From the NCBI GenBank assembly GCA_958299035.1, contig CATQJL010000305.1, positions 68,478,792-68,542,791 of the forward strand: a stretch of DNA of 64,000 nucleotides, given 5' to 3'. The position numbers and the translations under genes were made by a program. This document shows positions 1 to 12,792 of the stretch, in pieces (the stretch's first letter is position 1; every line of letters starts with the position of its first letter). The DNA is from Cylicocyclus nassatus. Lineage: Eukaryota > Nematoda > Chromadorea > Rhabditida > Strongylidae. The notes under the pieces are model-generated. The model worked only from the letters and a program-made list of their open reading frames with translations. It ran no database searches and was not told the origin of the DNA.

Positions 1-229
1 CCATCTCATTTAAGTGGTCCAACATTTAGGAAAGCTCAAAGTTCGCTGAAATTTGTTCCACAGAAGTTATTTGACATGCTAATTACGAAAACGATGCTAT
101 TATGCTTTTATAGATATTTTATTACGTTTACTGACGTACACGATGGTGGGCCAAAACATCAATGTGCTAGTATTTTGCATTATGGGCCTATCTGACATTG
201 TTAACGAATATCGTCAGCTAACATCAGAA

Positions 230-335
230 TGACCTCGATAACGACCCCCCTCCCCTCCTCTCCCTGACCTCTCAGTACGAATCCCTAGGTGTGGCATGCC
301 ACACTCCACCGCTTGACCCCTGGCAATAAATAAGG
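230..335. repeat. Dispersed repeat fragment
   Basis: A pyrimidine-rich stretch containing a CGACCCCCC run and the string TTGACCCCTGGCA. Related strings occur at 4868-4950 (opposite sense) and 6390-6520, where CTCGACCCCTGGCATG is seen. This points to a low-copy dispersed repeat. Ends and class cannot be defined. Confidence 0.35.
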
Positions 336-650
336 CAAATTGAGTGGTATTTAGTAGTGGCGAGTGGTAGTTTACTACAGAAAAGGCCAAAATCATTACT
401 ATGTCACTTTCCAAAAAACACAGTTTTTCCTAGAAACGCAAACGGCGGAAACTTTTCACAGCAAAGAGTAGGTTCAAAAACTTATGCACCGACCGTTTCA
501 GATTTCTGTGAAGATTTTCAAAATTTGGCGATCTATCTCAAGGTGTTCAAACTTCACATGGTCTGTTTTTTTCATTTTTATCTCCGCAGTCATTGTGTTG
601 TAGAAGCTACACAAAACAGCGATCGATAGCAAAAGGCTTAATCTTTCAAG

Positions 651-862
651 TACAGTCTGCCCCAATCGGGATCAGGCCGAACCGTTGGCTGAATTTGCGC
701 GCCCGCAGCGCTAGGGGATTGCGCTGCATGCGCGCGCTGTCGCAGAGAGTGGAGAGATCGAAGAGAGAGCAGACTAGCTAGTCGCAGATGTGGCGCGAAA
801 CCCTCGCGGAGCGGACTCCCGCCATGCCGATTTTGGCCTGGTTAGGATTGGGGCAGACTGTA
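651..862. mobile_element. MITE with TA target duplication (Tc1/mariner-like)
   Basis: Terminal inverted repeats of about 30 bp start CAGTCTGCCCCAATC at 653 and end with its complement at 860. TA flanks both sides (651-652 and 861-862), as expected for Tc1/mariner-type insertion. The interior is GC-rich and has no credible coding capacity, so it is a non-autonomous element of about 208 bp. An interior string near 747-775 (AGAGAG..GCAGACT) resembles the core of the MITEs at 12.8 and 57.6 kb. Confidence 0.75.
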
Positions 863-3800
863 GAATCACAGCATGCAAACCCGTTGAGATAGCGCAAAAA
901 AATTTTCAAGAATGAAACATCAGAACTTTAGGGAAAAACAACGAGAGTAAATGCCCTTCAAATAATCATATAGAAACAACGTGTCGAAAAGGTCTCACCT
1001 TTTATCTAATTGTGAGTATCCCTATGCAACATGTAGCCATCTAAATATATATTATATATTTCGTAGATACATATAACTAGATCTGTGCAAGAATCTGTCG
1101 TCTCATTTCTAAAAGTCATTTTCTTGATAGCTAACGGTCCATTAAGCAGAAAAGACCATGCGCTTTTTAACACCGTTTTTCTATGAAATCAACGGAAAAC
1201 CGTAAGCCATAAAACTTGAAGGTTTAAGAGTACGTTAAAAATGACTTGAATTAGTTTATTTCGTTCAATGTGGAGCTTGCAATTGGAAACTAGGACTCTG
1301 TGTTCAATGTTTGATTTTCTGTTGCCATTCGATTGATCTTCTCACTGTCAATAAACGCAGTAGAGATACAACAATCAACAAAATAATTTTCACCATTGTC
1401 AACAATTTTTGTCCAATCTTCAGGCACCTGTTCATTTCCTTTCTGTGAAAGGCTTCCGGCGGTGACACGAAAAATCTTCGAGTAAGTGTTGCATGTTCCC
1501 AGATTGTTAAAACTTTTGCCTCGTAGCCACTGTTCCCTTGAATGAAAAGTAAATAAGAAGGCGAAGTGTAGGAGTTGTATACTGTAAAGTTTCCCAGCCT
1601 AGCTTCATTATCGTTTCCATATACTGGATGTTACAGTGATAAGAGGTCTGGCATCTTATGAGCAAAATCACCGCATACCTTCTCCTTCCAAAAGCATCTC
1701 GCTTTTTGTGAAGGGAAGTGACCACGCTATTCAGCTGTTTGGAATAATTTACGGAGGTAACTGTTAGAGATCCAGAAGTAGATCCACTTGGGTAAAGGAA
1801 TGAACACCTCAATTAGGCACCGCCTCCGCGAGCTGTGGTTCTTTTTTCCCACTATTGTGCATCGTGTTGGGGCCAGTAGTCCGCGGAGGCAATGTCTAAT
1901 AAGGTGCTCTTTCCTCCACTCGATCACTTTCGTCTTCTGTGACAACCTTGTAATCACAGTGTTCGCATTATCAAAGTTGAGCTCACTTCCAAGCATGCCG
2001 TTTAGTAAACTCTGATAGACTGTGCTGTACGCACAGTCTATATTCTTAAACTTTCTCATTGCCTTGAGCTCGCGAAGTTGGTTATGCGCGCAAACACAAG
2101 TGATGTTACTTTCGTGCAGCCTACTTTCGATCCTGCTTAAGAAGACCTATACCAGATCTACCCGATCTATATATCGAATTTTATATATACACAATAAAAA
2201 TATGATTTAGTGTGAGGCTATTTGTGGTGATTTCAGATACTCGTCATTTCTGTGTAAGGAGCACCTACTCACAAACCGAAAAGAGTCTGTCCCTTATATT
2301 TGAAAATTATAACAAAATATGACTGACACAATCATGTGTGGTAAGGAAGACTATCCTGTACAGCGTTTTCGTATCCCCCAAGAGAGATTCATCAATTGTA
2401 ATCTCATTTTTCACAAACTGCTTTTAGATAGCATAAAGCAATTCACGTGCGCATTTGCGGCAACAGGGTTAAGAGAGCCCTCAGTACCCGTCGAGGAATG
2501 AAGGACACAATGCGGTTTTTCTCGCCTCAGGGTTTTTACATCTGCACGACAAGAAGTGATAGATCTGTGTCGCAGAGTCCAAGAGAACGCAAAAATTCGT
2601 TTGTTTCTTACATCTTATCCATGCGGTAAGCTTCTCCAGATTTTTGATGGACAAGGCAAAAAATTAAAACATAAGCACAATATCGATTGCGGAAGTAGTA
2701 GCATGTGAGGGCAGTTTCAGTAAGAGGGCAGACACTAAGTCATATCTCATGGATGAATACATATCGGATAGCCTGATAGGCAGCTTGAATAATGCAATAC
2801 GAGCAATCACTGTCAGTGATTGATTTACACAAGCAGAAGAACATATGAAAAATTTATTTTTTAGGAAGATATCATTGTCAGTAGGTCAGACATTGCCATT
2901 ACATAAACTTCTATGTAACGAGATATTTCAAGGAAAGCAGCACCATGAGAGGAAGAGGAGATACCAGAAGGTTTCACTTCCATTCTCAATTATGGAAATG
3001 TTTTCATGAAAGTGAATTTAGATGGAACAAGGAATCGTAACAAGACAGAGCGATGGAAGTGAACGAGGATGGAGAAATTCAGCAGAGGCGATAGTCCAAG
3101 GAGACTAAAGAGCACCGGCACTCCAACGAGGAGACACAGGCTCGTCCATTAAATCGACGCACTGATACGGTAAGATAGTCGGATGAAAATCCAACGACAT
3201 TCTTAACGGAAAATGATTGTTTCTAAACTAGAGCGTATACTGCTTCTTCTCCAGAAAGTCCATCGCCGATACTGAAGAGAAGGAGGAGAAAGGGACTGAT
3301 CCAAAAAGTTTTATCTCGTGCAAGGAAAGAAGCTGCCTCGAACTGTTTGAGTTCTCAAGATGTTGCAAAAGAATGAATGGGGAAGTGTGGTTAGATGAAA
3401 ATGGGTCTGTTCCCATAATCACACACGTGGCCGAAGATATCAAGGAGCAGAGTGGGAGGGACAAAACTGACTGCAAGGCCAAATGAAAGGATGTTCGCGG
3501 GCACTGTTTTCGTTTGTGCACAGCTGCGACGACGGGACTGCGCATGATTGTAACAAAACAACTTTGCTTTACTACACCTTAGAGGCACCGTCCACCCATA
3601 TTTTCGACTTCCACGTTTTCGTCGTTTCAGGGCCTTCTCATGTCCCTGCTTCCGAATAGTAGTCGAGAATGCTCGAAAACCCGGACAATCTCCGTTCCGG
3701 AGAACCCACAGGCCGGCTTTCCAGAACGGTGATTGGATGGGCGCGCACAAATGGGCGGGCATGGATGGGGTCCTCATGTATCTTCGCTATTCCGAAGCGA

Positions 3801-4079
3801 TTTTCTCGTTTCCGAAGCTGCATTTTGCGCCGCGACTTGGGCATTGGATTGATAGAGGGCCCTAGTATTATATGCTCAAAAGCTCAACACTCTCAACTTA
3901 AGGTGGAAGGTGCCTTTAACCTCGCAAACTACAACCTGTTTTCAGAAGCTAATGGTTTGGTCAAAAGAGTCTGGAGTGGCAGTTCCATCAATTTCGGCGT
4001 AATATCGCGTTTTTAGAGGAGATGAGGTCGCCTATCTACACAATTTTTGATAGGCATCAGGCCAGAATAATGGAAATTA
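863..4079. other. Gene-poor AT-rich DNA
   Basis: Only short open frames with stops, no domain-like translations and no convincing exon chain. A GC-richer stretch at 3570-3850 contains overlapping frames on both strands without recognisable protein character. I see no gene here. Confidence 0.5.
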
Positions 4080-4480
4080 TTGAAGGTAGTGTCCAAATAG
4101 GAAGGGAGCGTGGGTTTCATGTCACGCGAAAGTGGCCCACCTCATACAGTACATTGCAAGTACAAGGTTATAACGTTCGACCCGAAGGAAAAAAACGATC
4201 GGGAAAGTGGGGAAACTTACACTTTGGGGCAGGATCCTCCGACCTTTTTGGTTTCCTGCTATGCAGAAGAGTACGCGTGCCGTTACAGTCAAAATCGTAG
4301 GGTCCGCAGCGACTCTGCGTCTCAGCCTTGGCGTCGAATTTCAGATTGTACATAAGGCTTTTAAGGACGCAGTTCTCACCGTTTTCGCGTCTTTTAATCT
4401 GTATTTTCGTATTTAGCTTGTGGATAGCCTTCGGTAAGTGGATTTTCTAAAAAAAAATATGTTTTTGGCACTGCCTTTGA
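4080..4480. mobile_element. MITE, AGGCAGTG family, copy 1 (TTGA flanks)
   Basis: The element is 4084-4476 (393 bp). It begins AGGTAGTGTCC and ends GGCACTGCCT, an inverted repeat with one mismatch in the first eight bases. TTGA lies directly outside both ends (4080-4083 and 4477-4480), a 4-bp target duplication. The inner right part (CACCGTTTTCGCG then GTATTTTCGTATT) is shared with copies 2 and 3. There is no coding potential. Confidence 0.75.
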
Positions 4481-4867
4481 GAACGTGTGTGAGGTCACTA
4501 CAAGACGTTTTGCATTTGAGCGGTTGATGTTTATTAGGCAGAATAAATGTGGATCCCTCCACTGGGACATAGCAGTCGATGGCGCGTGTGACTCACGAGG
4601 TCATAGCGCCGAGTTCTGTCGTGTTCCGCAAGTAGATGAGAACGAAGCTGTGCATACACACAAAAGTACTGCACAGACCGCAGAGAGATATAATTTGCAA
4701 TGAAAATGTTTTAGCAACTCTGATGAAGAAGTTCACTTTTAAGTGGAAGGCGTGCAGCAATTGAGAAGGATGGGTTCCGCCGCCTACAACGCTGGTTGAG
4801 ATCAAATGATCTTCATATTAACGCGACCTCAACCGATCGTAATACTATATATGGCAAAGAGATAAGG

Positions 4868-4950
4868 AGTACAACCAGGGTTGAGCGTGGGGTCAGGCGC
4901 GCCTGACCTGGGGGTCGTATTAGGAGTGAAATGGGGGGTCGTAATCAAGA
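4868..4950. repeat. Dispersed repeat with 18-bp perfect palindrome
   Basis: Positions 4891-4908 read GGTCAGGCGCGCCTGACC, a perfect palindrome. The neighbourhood (GTTGAGCGTGGGGTCAGGCG) matches the reverse complement of 6434-6472, so this is one copy of a dispersed repeat. Class unknown. Confidence 0.45.
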
Positions 4951-5070
4951 AGCGAATTTGTTTAGAAAAATTGAAATACTACGTTCGAGTAAGGTGAAAG
5001 AAGAAAAGTGCTTAACCGTGAATCTCACAACTCCACCAGAGGAATGATTGTGACGTGAACAACATGCTGG

Positions 5071-5480
5071 TCAAAGGCAGCAGCTCGCCAAAACCGAACA
5101 TCTCAACATTTTGACGTGGAAGGTTGCTTGCACCCAAACATGAGAACAGAGCAGGTCCGAGCGCACAGCATGCTGTCCTTGCCTAGAAAACCCCGTTACG
5201 CGCAAGGCATCTGATACGCGCGGACGAGCTCCGATTCTCTCTGACCCGTTAGAGAAGGCATGCCGTAATGTTATAACTGCGAGGGCCCCGCAACGATTCT
5301 GCCTTTCTAACCATGGCGGGACATACTCCACTCGTCCAAATTCAAAATGAGCCTTGAGGAATGGTGCTTTTTGCCATTTTCGCGCTCTTCTAGGTGGATC
5401 TTCGGAATCAGCGCCTCGAATTACCCCCCAGGTAAGCAAAAAAACTTCAAGTCGAAAGCCTGCCGAGCCGCTGCCTTTAA
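5071..5480. mobile_element. MITE, AGGCAGTG family, copy 2
   Basis: Element 5075-5476 (402 bp), starting AGGCAGCAGCTCGCC and ending with the inverted counterpart GGCGAGC-like sequence up to CTGCCT. The flanks are TCAA on the left and TTAA on the right, a 4-bp duplication with one later mismatch. Its right interior (TTTTTGCCATTTTCGCGCTC) matches copies 1 and 3. The 140-aa antisense frame inside it is a by-product of the GC-rich element. Confidence 0.65.
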
Positions 5481-8400
5481 CTTGACTGACCAAGTCTCAG
5501 CCAAATTTCAATTCTTCACAAGGCGTAAGATCCTAGAGAAGCTTTTCGTGTAAATTGAGTATGACTTCCGTAATCAGCATGCCAAATTACCTTGCACCTG
5601 ACCCCATTACCTTACCTTCAAACAACTCAAATCTTTCCATTTTCTCACTCAAACTTTTGATTGATCCTTCTTCTCGCCACAGCCAAAATTTTATCCGATT
5701 TCATCGCCTCTTCAAAAAGTTATCAGTGGTTAATCCTACCCATGTATCAAAGACGATCGTCGTAAATCCTCCGTTAATTTTGTCCTACTGTAGGAACGCA
5801 TCCGTGCGAAGTTTTTGCACGGGATTGCGAAACGCGGCAAATTTCGTTTTTGAGCGGTCATTTCATCTTCTCGTCGTCGGCGGGCCGGCTCCGTTGTAAA
5901 CTTTTACTTTATTTCTCTCATTACTTTCTTTCTTCCCAGCTTTCCTGTTTCCCAAATCGCAATTCCAAATCATCGATTTTTGGAATTCATGGTCTCGGTA
6001 AGTGAGCGAACCAAATTTCCACCAAAAATGTGTATTGCCTTTGCTGGTAAGTGTGTTTACACACTTTAATTTGATTAACTAACCCAATATTTTCAGTTTA
6101 TCCTCGGTTGTATCGCCGCGAGTGCTCATCAACAAAAAACCAAGCGGCGGAGGCGAGGGAGGGGGGGGGGGGAGCGGGCCTCCTCCCTTTTTATGAAAGA
6201 CAGATGCTGGGCTACCGTTCGGATCCATCAAGCCGCACTCAGGGCCTAACGATCCGCTGAATCGTTACACTTTCATTATTGTTGCCCTGATAAATTTTTG
6301 GTAATGTAAAAATTTTGTGAATTTTTTTGGACTATTTTTGTTGTTTTGGAAACAAATGTGTTGTTATATAAGAATCTACACAGAGAAGAAAGTTGCAGAG
6401 CTGGGGGCGGGGGGGGGGGGTCGTTTTCGGCAGGGCTGCGCCTGACCCCTTGCTCAACTCTGATTACAACTCCCAGTTTAATGCCAACATTAAGTGGATG
6501 CTCGACCCCTGGCATGTCTTTCGCCACCTGTATGAAAATATCCAAACTGTAACATCTTAAAATCTTCGAAAGAAGATGAATGATATGGCGGCTATCTTTT
6601 AAGGCAGCCAAGCAGAAAGATTGCGAAGTTTTAGAAGATTGGATAGAAGCTCTTCAATTGCATCTGTATCATGTGGACAAAGCGAAGACAGCGACTAATG
6701 AGACAAACATTTGATCGCTGTCTAAATCATGTCACGGAGGCAGTTTTAAGGCAATTAGACATTCAAAAGCACCAACTCTAGAATGCGCTGGCTGGGTCAG
6801 CAACATCATTTAGCTATGAACACTTGCCTGCTCATAAAAAACCAAAGAAGCATATCAAGATGTGAAGAGAAGTAATGATGTAAGAAATCGAATTGATAAA
6901 GGCGCTATCTACTTACTTGTGTGAAGTAGCAGCTGTTCAAGAAGCGCCCTGGCTATGATACGGCATAAGCGTGGTCGATGAAGAAGAGTGTCCGTAGCTG
7001 ATAAGTTTTTCTTGTTGAACATCTAACAATAACAACATCATCTCCAAAGGGTCACTTTATGATCACCATACCGACATCAAAACGACAATGAAATTTCTTT
7101 GACTGTTGCTCTGTAGAAAGATTTACAACCAGATGCGAACTCCCGAAAGGCGCAAATACTGATCCCATGCGTGAAAACAGGGATTTCTTACACGAGCTTC
7201 TTGTACAACTTACTAATTTTGCTCGTTGAGCGTCAAACTCAAAAGACAAAAGAATGTTATCCCTCTTTTGCAACCTCGCTTCTCCGCTCCCCTTTGCCGC
7301 CAAGTTGTTTTACTATGTAACAAGAATATCTTATTGATTATCTACTTATAGTTGGCCTCATCTAACACGGTAATAAACGCTGAAAAGGAGTAATGCTTGT
7401 GTATATATTTAACTGTATAGCAAAAGTGCGTTCTTAGTTACCATGCACCTTTTTGTATCTATCTGCTAAATAATTTTCAAGTAAATTTTTTAGAACTACT
7501 TTCATCTGAGGACGCATACATGAAAACCCCGGACGAAAGGAAGGCGAGCTCGAGAAAAGATTACATTTCGCGCTCCAGTGAACTAAAATTCGTAGCAAGA
7601 TATTTTACTATTGTTTACAGTTATTCCATTCCGTTCCCCGTATGGTTTTTAAAACTTTTACAAACGTCGTAAAGACGTAATAAAGACTTCTTCCGACTGC
7701 AGCACATGTTTCTAAAAAATAGCAGATATACTGGTGATTTCGATTAATAACTCGGTATTCACCGATTTCTTGACCTTGATCGTTCACCTCATATAGGAAC
7801 ATGTTAGCTCATTAATCCTGTTACATCAAAAAAAAACTTCATATACCACCGAAACAATAGATGCCCAGCGAGCGAGTAATGTATCGCATGAGACTTCGAC
7901 AGGATGTAGGAAGCAGGGACATATATGTGCAACGCACAGTTATCACTATTTCCCAAAAATACTGGAATGTTAGACATTAAAAGATTGTGAACTCAACAAC
8001 ATTAGACAGAAAAATGGAGTCGAACATTTGCACCTACACCTACTACAACAGAAACTAAGGAGCAAAGAAAATTATGTGCAGGCAAAGATAACTTACTAGA
8101 ACGCTCAAATTCGAGTTGAATTTTAATCTGATCACTTCAATGTACATGATTACTTTGTTCCTAATCACCATTCTTAAATTAAGCGGCGTAAAAAATTGAA
8201 GATGGAGCTTAGTTTCGACAGAATTTGGCAGTGGAAAGAAAAAGAGCAAAGAAAAAGTTTTTTCCTGTAACTGCAAAGAACATATGCTTATTGATTATTG
8301 CTCACGCAAGTTACATCTTGTTTTTGCAAAGCTAGAGAAGCGGCTGATTTCCAAACTTGATGGTTAATATGAAAGTTGATTTTCGAAACGACTTACAGTA

Positions 8401-9060
8401 CTGAGCGCGACTTTCTAACTATTTTGATGATGGAAAGAAACGCTTATTTAGGAACAGCAACTTTGATATGGATGTACTGACCACCGTATCGTATCAAGCA
8501 TGCAACACCTTCACTCCCATAAGAGATGTAAAAGAAATATCTACATGCAAAGTACATTATTTCATTCAAAAAAGTTTCTTTCAAAAAAAGATGCTTGAAA
8601 ATGAAGTCGCCACGATTAGCAGTCCCGGTAACATATGCACATAATCAACTTCATTATACTCAAAACCTTGATTACTCCTCCCAGCACTGCCTTTCAATTC
8701 TCAAGGTCACAATGTACATCATCCTTTTCTTGTTAGCGAAAGGGCAACCTCGTACTTCATGAACCCTTTATTACTTGAGAAGGAATAATCAGAAGAGAAG
8801 TGTGAGTCTTTCTTCGCGGGACCCACAAAAATTTGAGGCGAACTTCAAAGCCATTGAAATTCGCACTTACTCCTCAGAAACTCTTTTTTAACGCCATTGA
8901 TGCATCAATTAAACATTATACATGTTCCCTAGTCCCCTAGTTTTTTTACAATGCACAATTTGAAAAGAAATGCGAGTTAGTTGAGCATCAATATGCCCTC
9001 GCAGATCTGTTGCTGTTCAGAAGGTGGGCTTGCACAGTTGGAACATTCGGCTTTCTTCGA
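5481..9060. other. Gene-poor DNA with two G12 tracts
   Basis: No supported gene. Runs of twelve G occur at 6161-6172 and 6409-6420. The second lies inside a dispersed repeat (about 6390-6520) that shares CTTGCTCAACTCTGATTACA-like sequence, in opposite sense, with 4868-4905. The remaining frames are short and AT-rich. Confidence 0.45.
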
Positions 9061-9063
9061 CGT

Positions 9064-9475
9064 AAGGGCCCGTAGTAATCCACCCTACCTGCCGGCATGT
9101 TTTGCCGTCAGCTCGCCCTGAGGTCGATCTGAGGTCGCCAGAATTTCAAACTCCCTGCGTAGACCCCCAAGCCAGATAAATCACCTCTTTCTGCTGTGAT
9201 AGTTTAGTTTTCTCATCAAATTTGTGTGAGGATTGAAAGAAAACTCAAAAGAGGTCCTCGTTTCTCATTAATTTGGCCCAAAGTGTGAAGCTGCCGGCAT
9301 GTTCACGACCTATTTTCGTCGAAATTTGAGATGCCATCTCGCCCTCAGCCAGCCGGCATCTCGCCGGCAGGTCAGAGAGTGTACAAAATAGTGTGTCTTT
9401 GGTGGAGTGCGACCTGCCGGCATCTCGTCGTGCCCCTACCACGTCGGGATGCCGGCAGGTTCATTACATTCCCAT
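9064..9475. repeat. Cluster of CTGCCGGCAT motifs
   Basis: The motif CTGCCGGCAT or its complement ATGCCGGCAG (some with one change) recurs near 9088, 9292, 9351-9372, 9412 and 9449, in both orientations, often followed by CTCG or preceded by GACC. The left edge (GGGCCCGTAGTAATCCACCC, 9066) matches the reverse complement of 29197-29214. The arrangement suggests a decayed inverted-repeat element or several nested ends, but I cannot pair two termini with a duplication. Confidence 0.45.
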
Positions 9476-11367
9476 AGTTTTCCGCCTGATTTTCGATAAA
9501 TTAATTTTATTTCAGTACTTTTTCTTTGTGGTCGAGGCATACTTATGGCCAAAACAGTTAGTAAATAGAAGAAATTTGCTGGAAGGATAAAATTTTCTAG
9601 GTTGTTGATAGAAACAACAGTTTTAGAAAGTATCATGCGTCGCTAGGATTGTTGATCGTTCCTCGTTTTTTAACGCATGCTTCTATAACTGCATGTTAAT
9701 CTGTAGCTAGTTTATCGAAGGTTTCTTTCATGTTTATTGCTTTTCTGAACATAATTTGAACATAATTCTCGGTATAATGGTGGCGTTTCTCATCTTGTTA
9801 TGGTCTCAGTTCTGCTTTTCACGTAACACCTAAGCTCAAAGTTTCTTTTTCGTTGTTTTACCTTAATGTGCGCATCTACTATACTTTAAGGAATAATTCG
9901 ATAATCTACTGATCATTACTGGCGTTTATTATAGCAAATTCACCTATCATTCTCACAACTGTTGGTGCAAAGGAGTTTCACTTGAACAAAAGTATGTTTC
10001 AATTTATACCGTTTTGTGATTAGTTGAAATCTCCAATTATTTCAGCTTTGTGGCTCCTCCTCGCTAGTTCTGTGAGTATGAACACTGCGATTACAGCGAG
10101 GAGGAGTTGCCAGCCGAAGTAGGTCAACCTGGCTTCAATTTTTCCAGCTCTCAGATACTAGGACTTGTCTGCTCGTCAATGTCAATCTAATCTGGTATGG
10201 CTTCCATCCAAGAAATAACTCGCACGTTTGGAGTTCAGTCATCAGTTATATTTCAATAGCTCTCACTTAGATTAGGGCTTATAGTAAAATGTACAGTCAA
10301 TCACTTCGTACGTATTTTTTTAAGGAATTGTTAAGCTTACGGAATATTGAAGTCCGAAGTTTGTCTAATCGTCTTGTCATCAGGCTCAAAATCGATCATG
10401 TACATGTGAGTTCTATCACATTTCGTTGCTTTTGAAAACGCTTATTCCTCATTTGTTTTTGATTTGATTTCTTAAACCCGTTAATGGCTGATTCTGTGAC
10501 ATATAGTTCATGAAATATGAAGAAGTGGGTTTGAATGTTTAGAGTATACTCAGATGTTAAACATGCACAAGCGGACCGCGTTTTTCAAGAACTTGTTGAA
10601 AAAAACTTAACTTTCATTCCGTATTTTTCTATTGAATTGGTGAGTCTTGAAAAAAAAATAACCAGAAAATAGCCATACTCCGAAGCTTGTGCTAAATATA
10701 GGCAAGTCATTACACGCAGAGACAGAGCTCCCCTACATGGACGCTGTCGTCATTTCTTTGTTTATGCCACTTTAATTTCTCTTACCATCTACTGTCTCTT
10801 CTAAGCACGAAGTGTCTTCGTGTATGCAACAGCCTGCAGTCTTTGCGTGCGATGAATTGCCTACATATGATTTTGGCAAAATCATTCTGAAGAAGTTTGC
10901 ATGGGCCTATCAGAAGTCAAATAGCTTCAAACGGCAGGAGGTTTCATCCAGATGGTTGGATGTTACAGTCAAGAATCGTTTTCATTAGCTCATATCCAGG
11001 CTATGTTGCACTTGATGCATTATGCATATATGGTCTTTTGCCTACTTTGCCTTCATTTCTGATGACGTATTATTGATTTCAGATGATGGAAACGAAGAGA
11101 ACAACAACATTTAGTTGAGGCTATAATCACGAATGCCAACCGAGTTTATCAACGTTACTAACATTACCATCCATCACATGCGTGTTTACATGCTGTACTT
11201 TCCATACCTGGCATACTGGTGCAGCTTTTCCTCAATCTATAGTGGTGAGTTCTTTCTTTTCATTATTTCTCCTTCTTGCTTAAATTTAGTTTTTTTTTCA
11301 TGCATTGAAATCAATTTCATGAACTTATTACTTTTTACTCTTAAGAATTGTTTGCTCGCTTCTTTCC
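9476..11367. other. Gene-poor AT-rich DNA
   Basis: No coding region is supported. A short inverted repeat, CTCCTCCTCGCT / AGCGAGGAGGAG, flanks about 35 bp near 10055-10105. The open frame at 11133-11402 runs into the MITE at 11372 and shows no family signature. Confidence 0.4.
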
Positions 11368-12000
11368 TTGAAGGCAGTGTCCCGGCAAAAAGTAGAACTT
11401 GATATTATGTGCTTCCTTGGGCCTATTCGCTATTTTGAATCCGGAAATTAACACCGGAGAGCGCAAACAGTGTGACGTCATTCTCTCAACTTCGGGAGTG
11501 ATCTTCTTGCTTTTGGCATCGCCTAAACATCGCCATCAGCCAGCTGCGAATGACTCAAAATCGGAACTGACAAGATCGCTTTTGAAGGGCCGGGCGTACT
11601 TAACGCGATTTCAGTCGTGATGCGATTTGGCAATATTCCAACTGTTTATAACTCATTGCCAGCCCTTTTTGAGTGTGCAGAAGATACGGCATTTATTAGT
11701 CGTAAGTTATACGCACTATGCATGTACGGTTTGCTAGTATTGGATCTGAAGGCTTCTGGCGAATTGCCAAATCTTGTCGCGACTGAAATCGCGTGAAGTA
11801 TGGCCGGCCCTTGAGGCTGGGAGAGTGACGTCACAGTGTGAAGAGCTCTGCTCAGCTGCGATTTCCCTCCTGCGTTAGAGCCCTTTCTTGCCGTTTTCGC
11901 GCTCTCCATTGTGGATTTTCGTATTCAGCATTCAGTAGCGAATAGGCCTAGGTAAGCACAAGCTTTCAAAATCGATTTTTTGCCCGGACACTGCCCTTGA
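11368..12000. mobile_element. MITE, AGGCAGTG family, copy 3, containing a nested MITE
   Basis: Element 11372-11996 (625 bp). The left end AGGCAGTGTCCCGGCAAAA pairs with the right end TTTTTTGCCCGGACACTGCCC. TTGA flanks both sides (11368-11371 and 11997-12000). Removing the nested element and its duplicated TTGA leaves 396 bp, the size of the other copies, so the nesting is real. The inner right part (TTGCCGTTTTCGCGCTCTCC) is shared with copies 1 and 2. Confidence 0.8.
11582..11814. mobile_element. Nested MITE with 55-bp inverted repeats (TTGA flanks)
   Basis: Element 11586-11810 (225 bp) inside the larger MITE. It starts AGGGCCGGGCGTACTTAACG and ends with GAAGTATGGCCGGCCC. Its arms match over about 55 bp and include ACGCGATTTCAGTCG. 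TTGA flanks both sides (11582-11585 and 11811-11814), the same target as its host element. It is non-coding. Relatives are a solo end at 12001 and a copy at 13113-13313. Confidence 0.8.
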
Positions 12001-12035
12001 GGGCCGGGCGTATATCATGCGATTTCATCGCCTCG
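12001..12035. mobile_element. Solo terminal repeat of the GGGCCGGGCG MITE family
   Basis: GGGCCGGGCGTATATCATGC followed by GATTTCATCG matches the left terminus of the nested MITE at 11586. It starts immediately after the TTGA duplication of the outer element. No matching right end is visible, so it is a truncated copy. Confidence 0.55.
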
Positions 12036-12792
12036 CGTTTCTCAGAATTAGACGACAGAGTATTGAAAGAGTATCGCCGTAAGAGTATTGCATTGTAAGA
12101 GCAACGCCGTAAGAGTGTTGTATTCACCGCAACCCGGTCGGAAAAATACATATGCGAATAAAACACAGCCGAATGCCTTTCACTTATAAGTAACACAGCT
12201 TTTTTTTTTGTTCAACTTAACTTTAGTGAGAACATGCACAGTATATTCCAGGTGCCCTGAGATGCAATCTTCAGACAAATCTTGTTTCCTCCGTTCGGTG
12301 GTTTCGGAGGTTGCAGGCTCTTGCGACGGCTACTGGCGGGTAAGAGGGCTTCAGGTTGGTCTGAAGCTGCCTTTGGTACGCAATTCATAACAAATCCATT
12401 CATAGCATTTCAAAGTGATTATCTTCACGGATAACAGATACTTGGTGACATACCAGCTCTTGGCACATATTTTTTTGATGTTGAGTTTTTGTTTTGCATT
12501 CTTTCTGATGCAAACATGTTGTTTCGAATGTTATGTCTTATACTTTATGTCATTGTTGTGTGATTAGATCTTCGTAGAAACAAGTCGCAGCAGTCTTACA
12601 GATTTTCCAAATGCTTATGTTGTGTATTGATTCTAGCATGAGTTCTGATCAAGATGGCCTTCTCAAATGAAAAATTTGAGATGTCTTTTCATCCTGTATG
12701 AGATAGGCTTCGATGTTGAAACGTCTACGCATTTTGTAATAAATTCTTTTCCTATTTCGTTCATCCCCACATATAATAGAGGGAAGTTGTCT

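Noticed and set aside
3391..4016. Overlapping 115-128-aa frames on both strands
   Set aside because: No family signature and no consistent exon borders; probably repeat-derived GC-rich DNA.
5071..5493. 140-aa minus-strand open frame
   Set aside because: It coincides with a 402-bp MITE and has no protein-family features.
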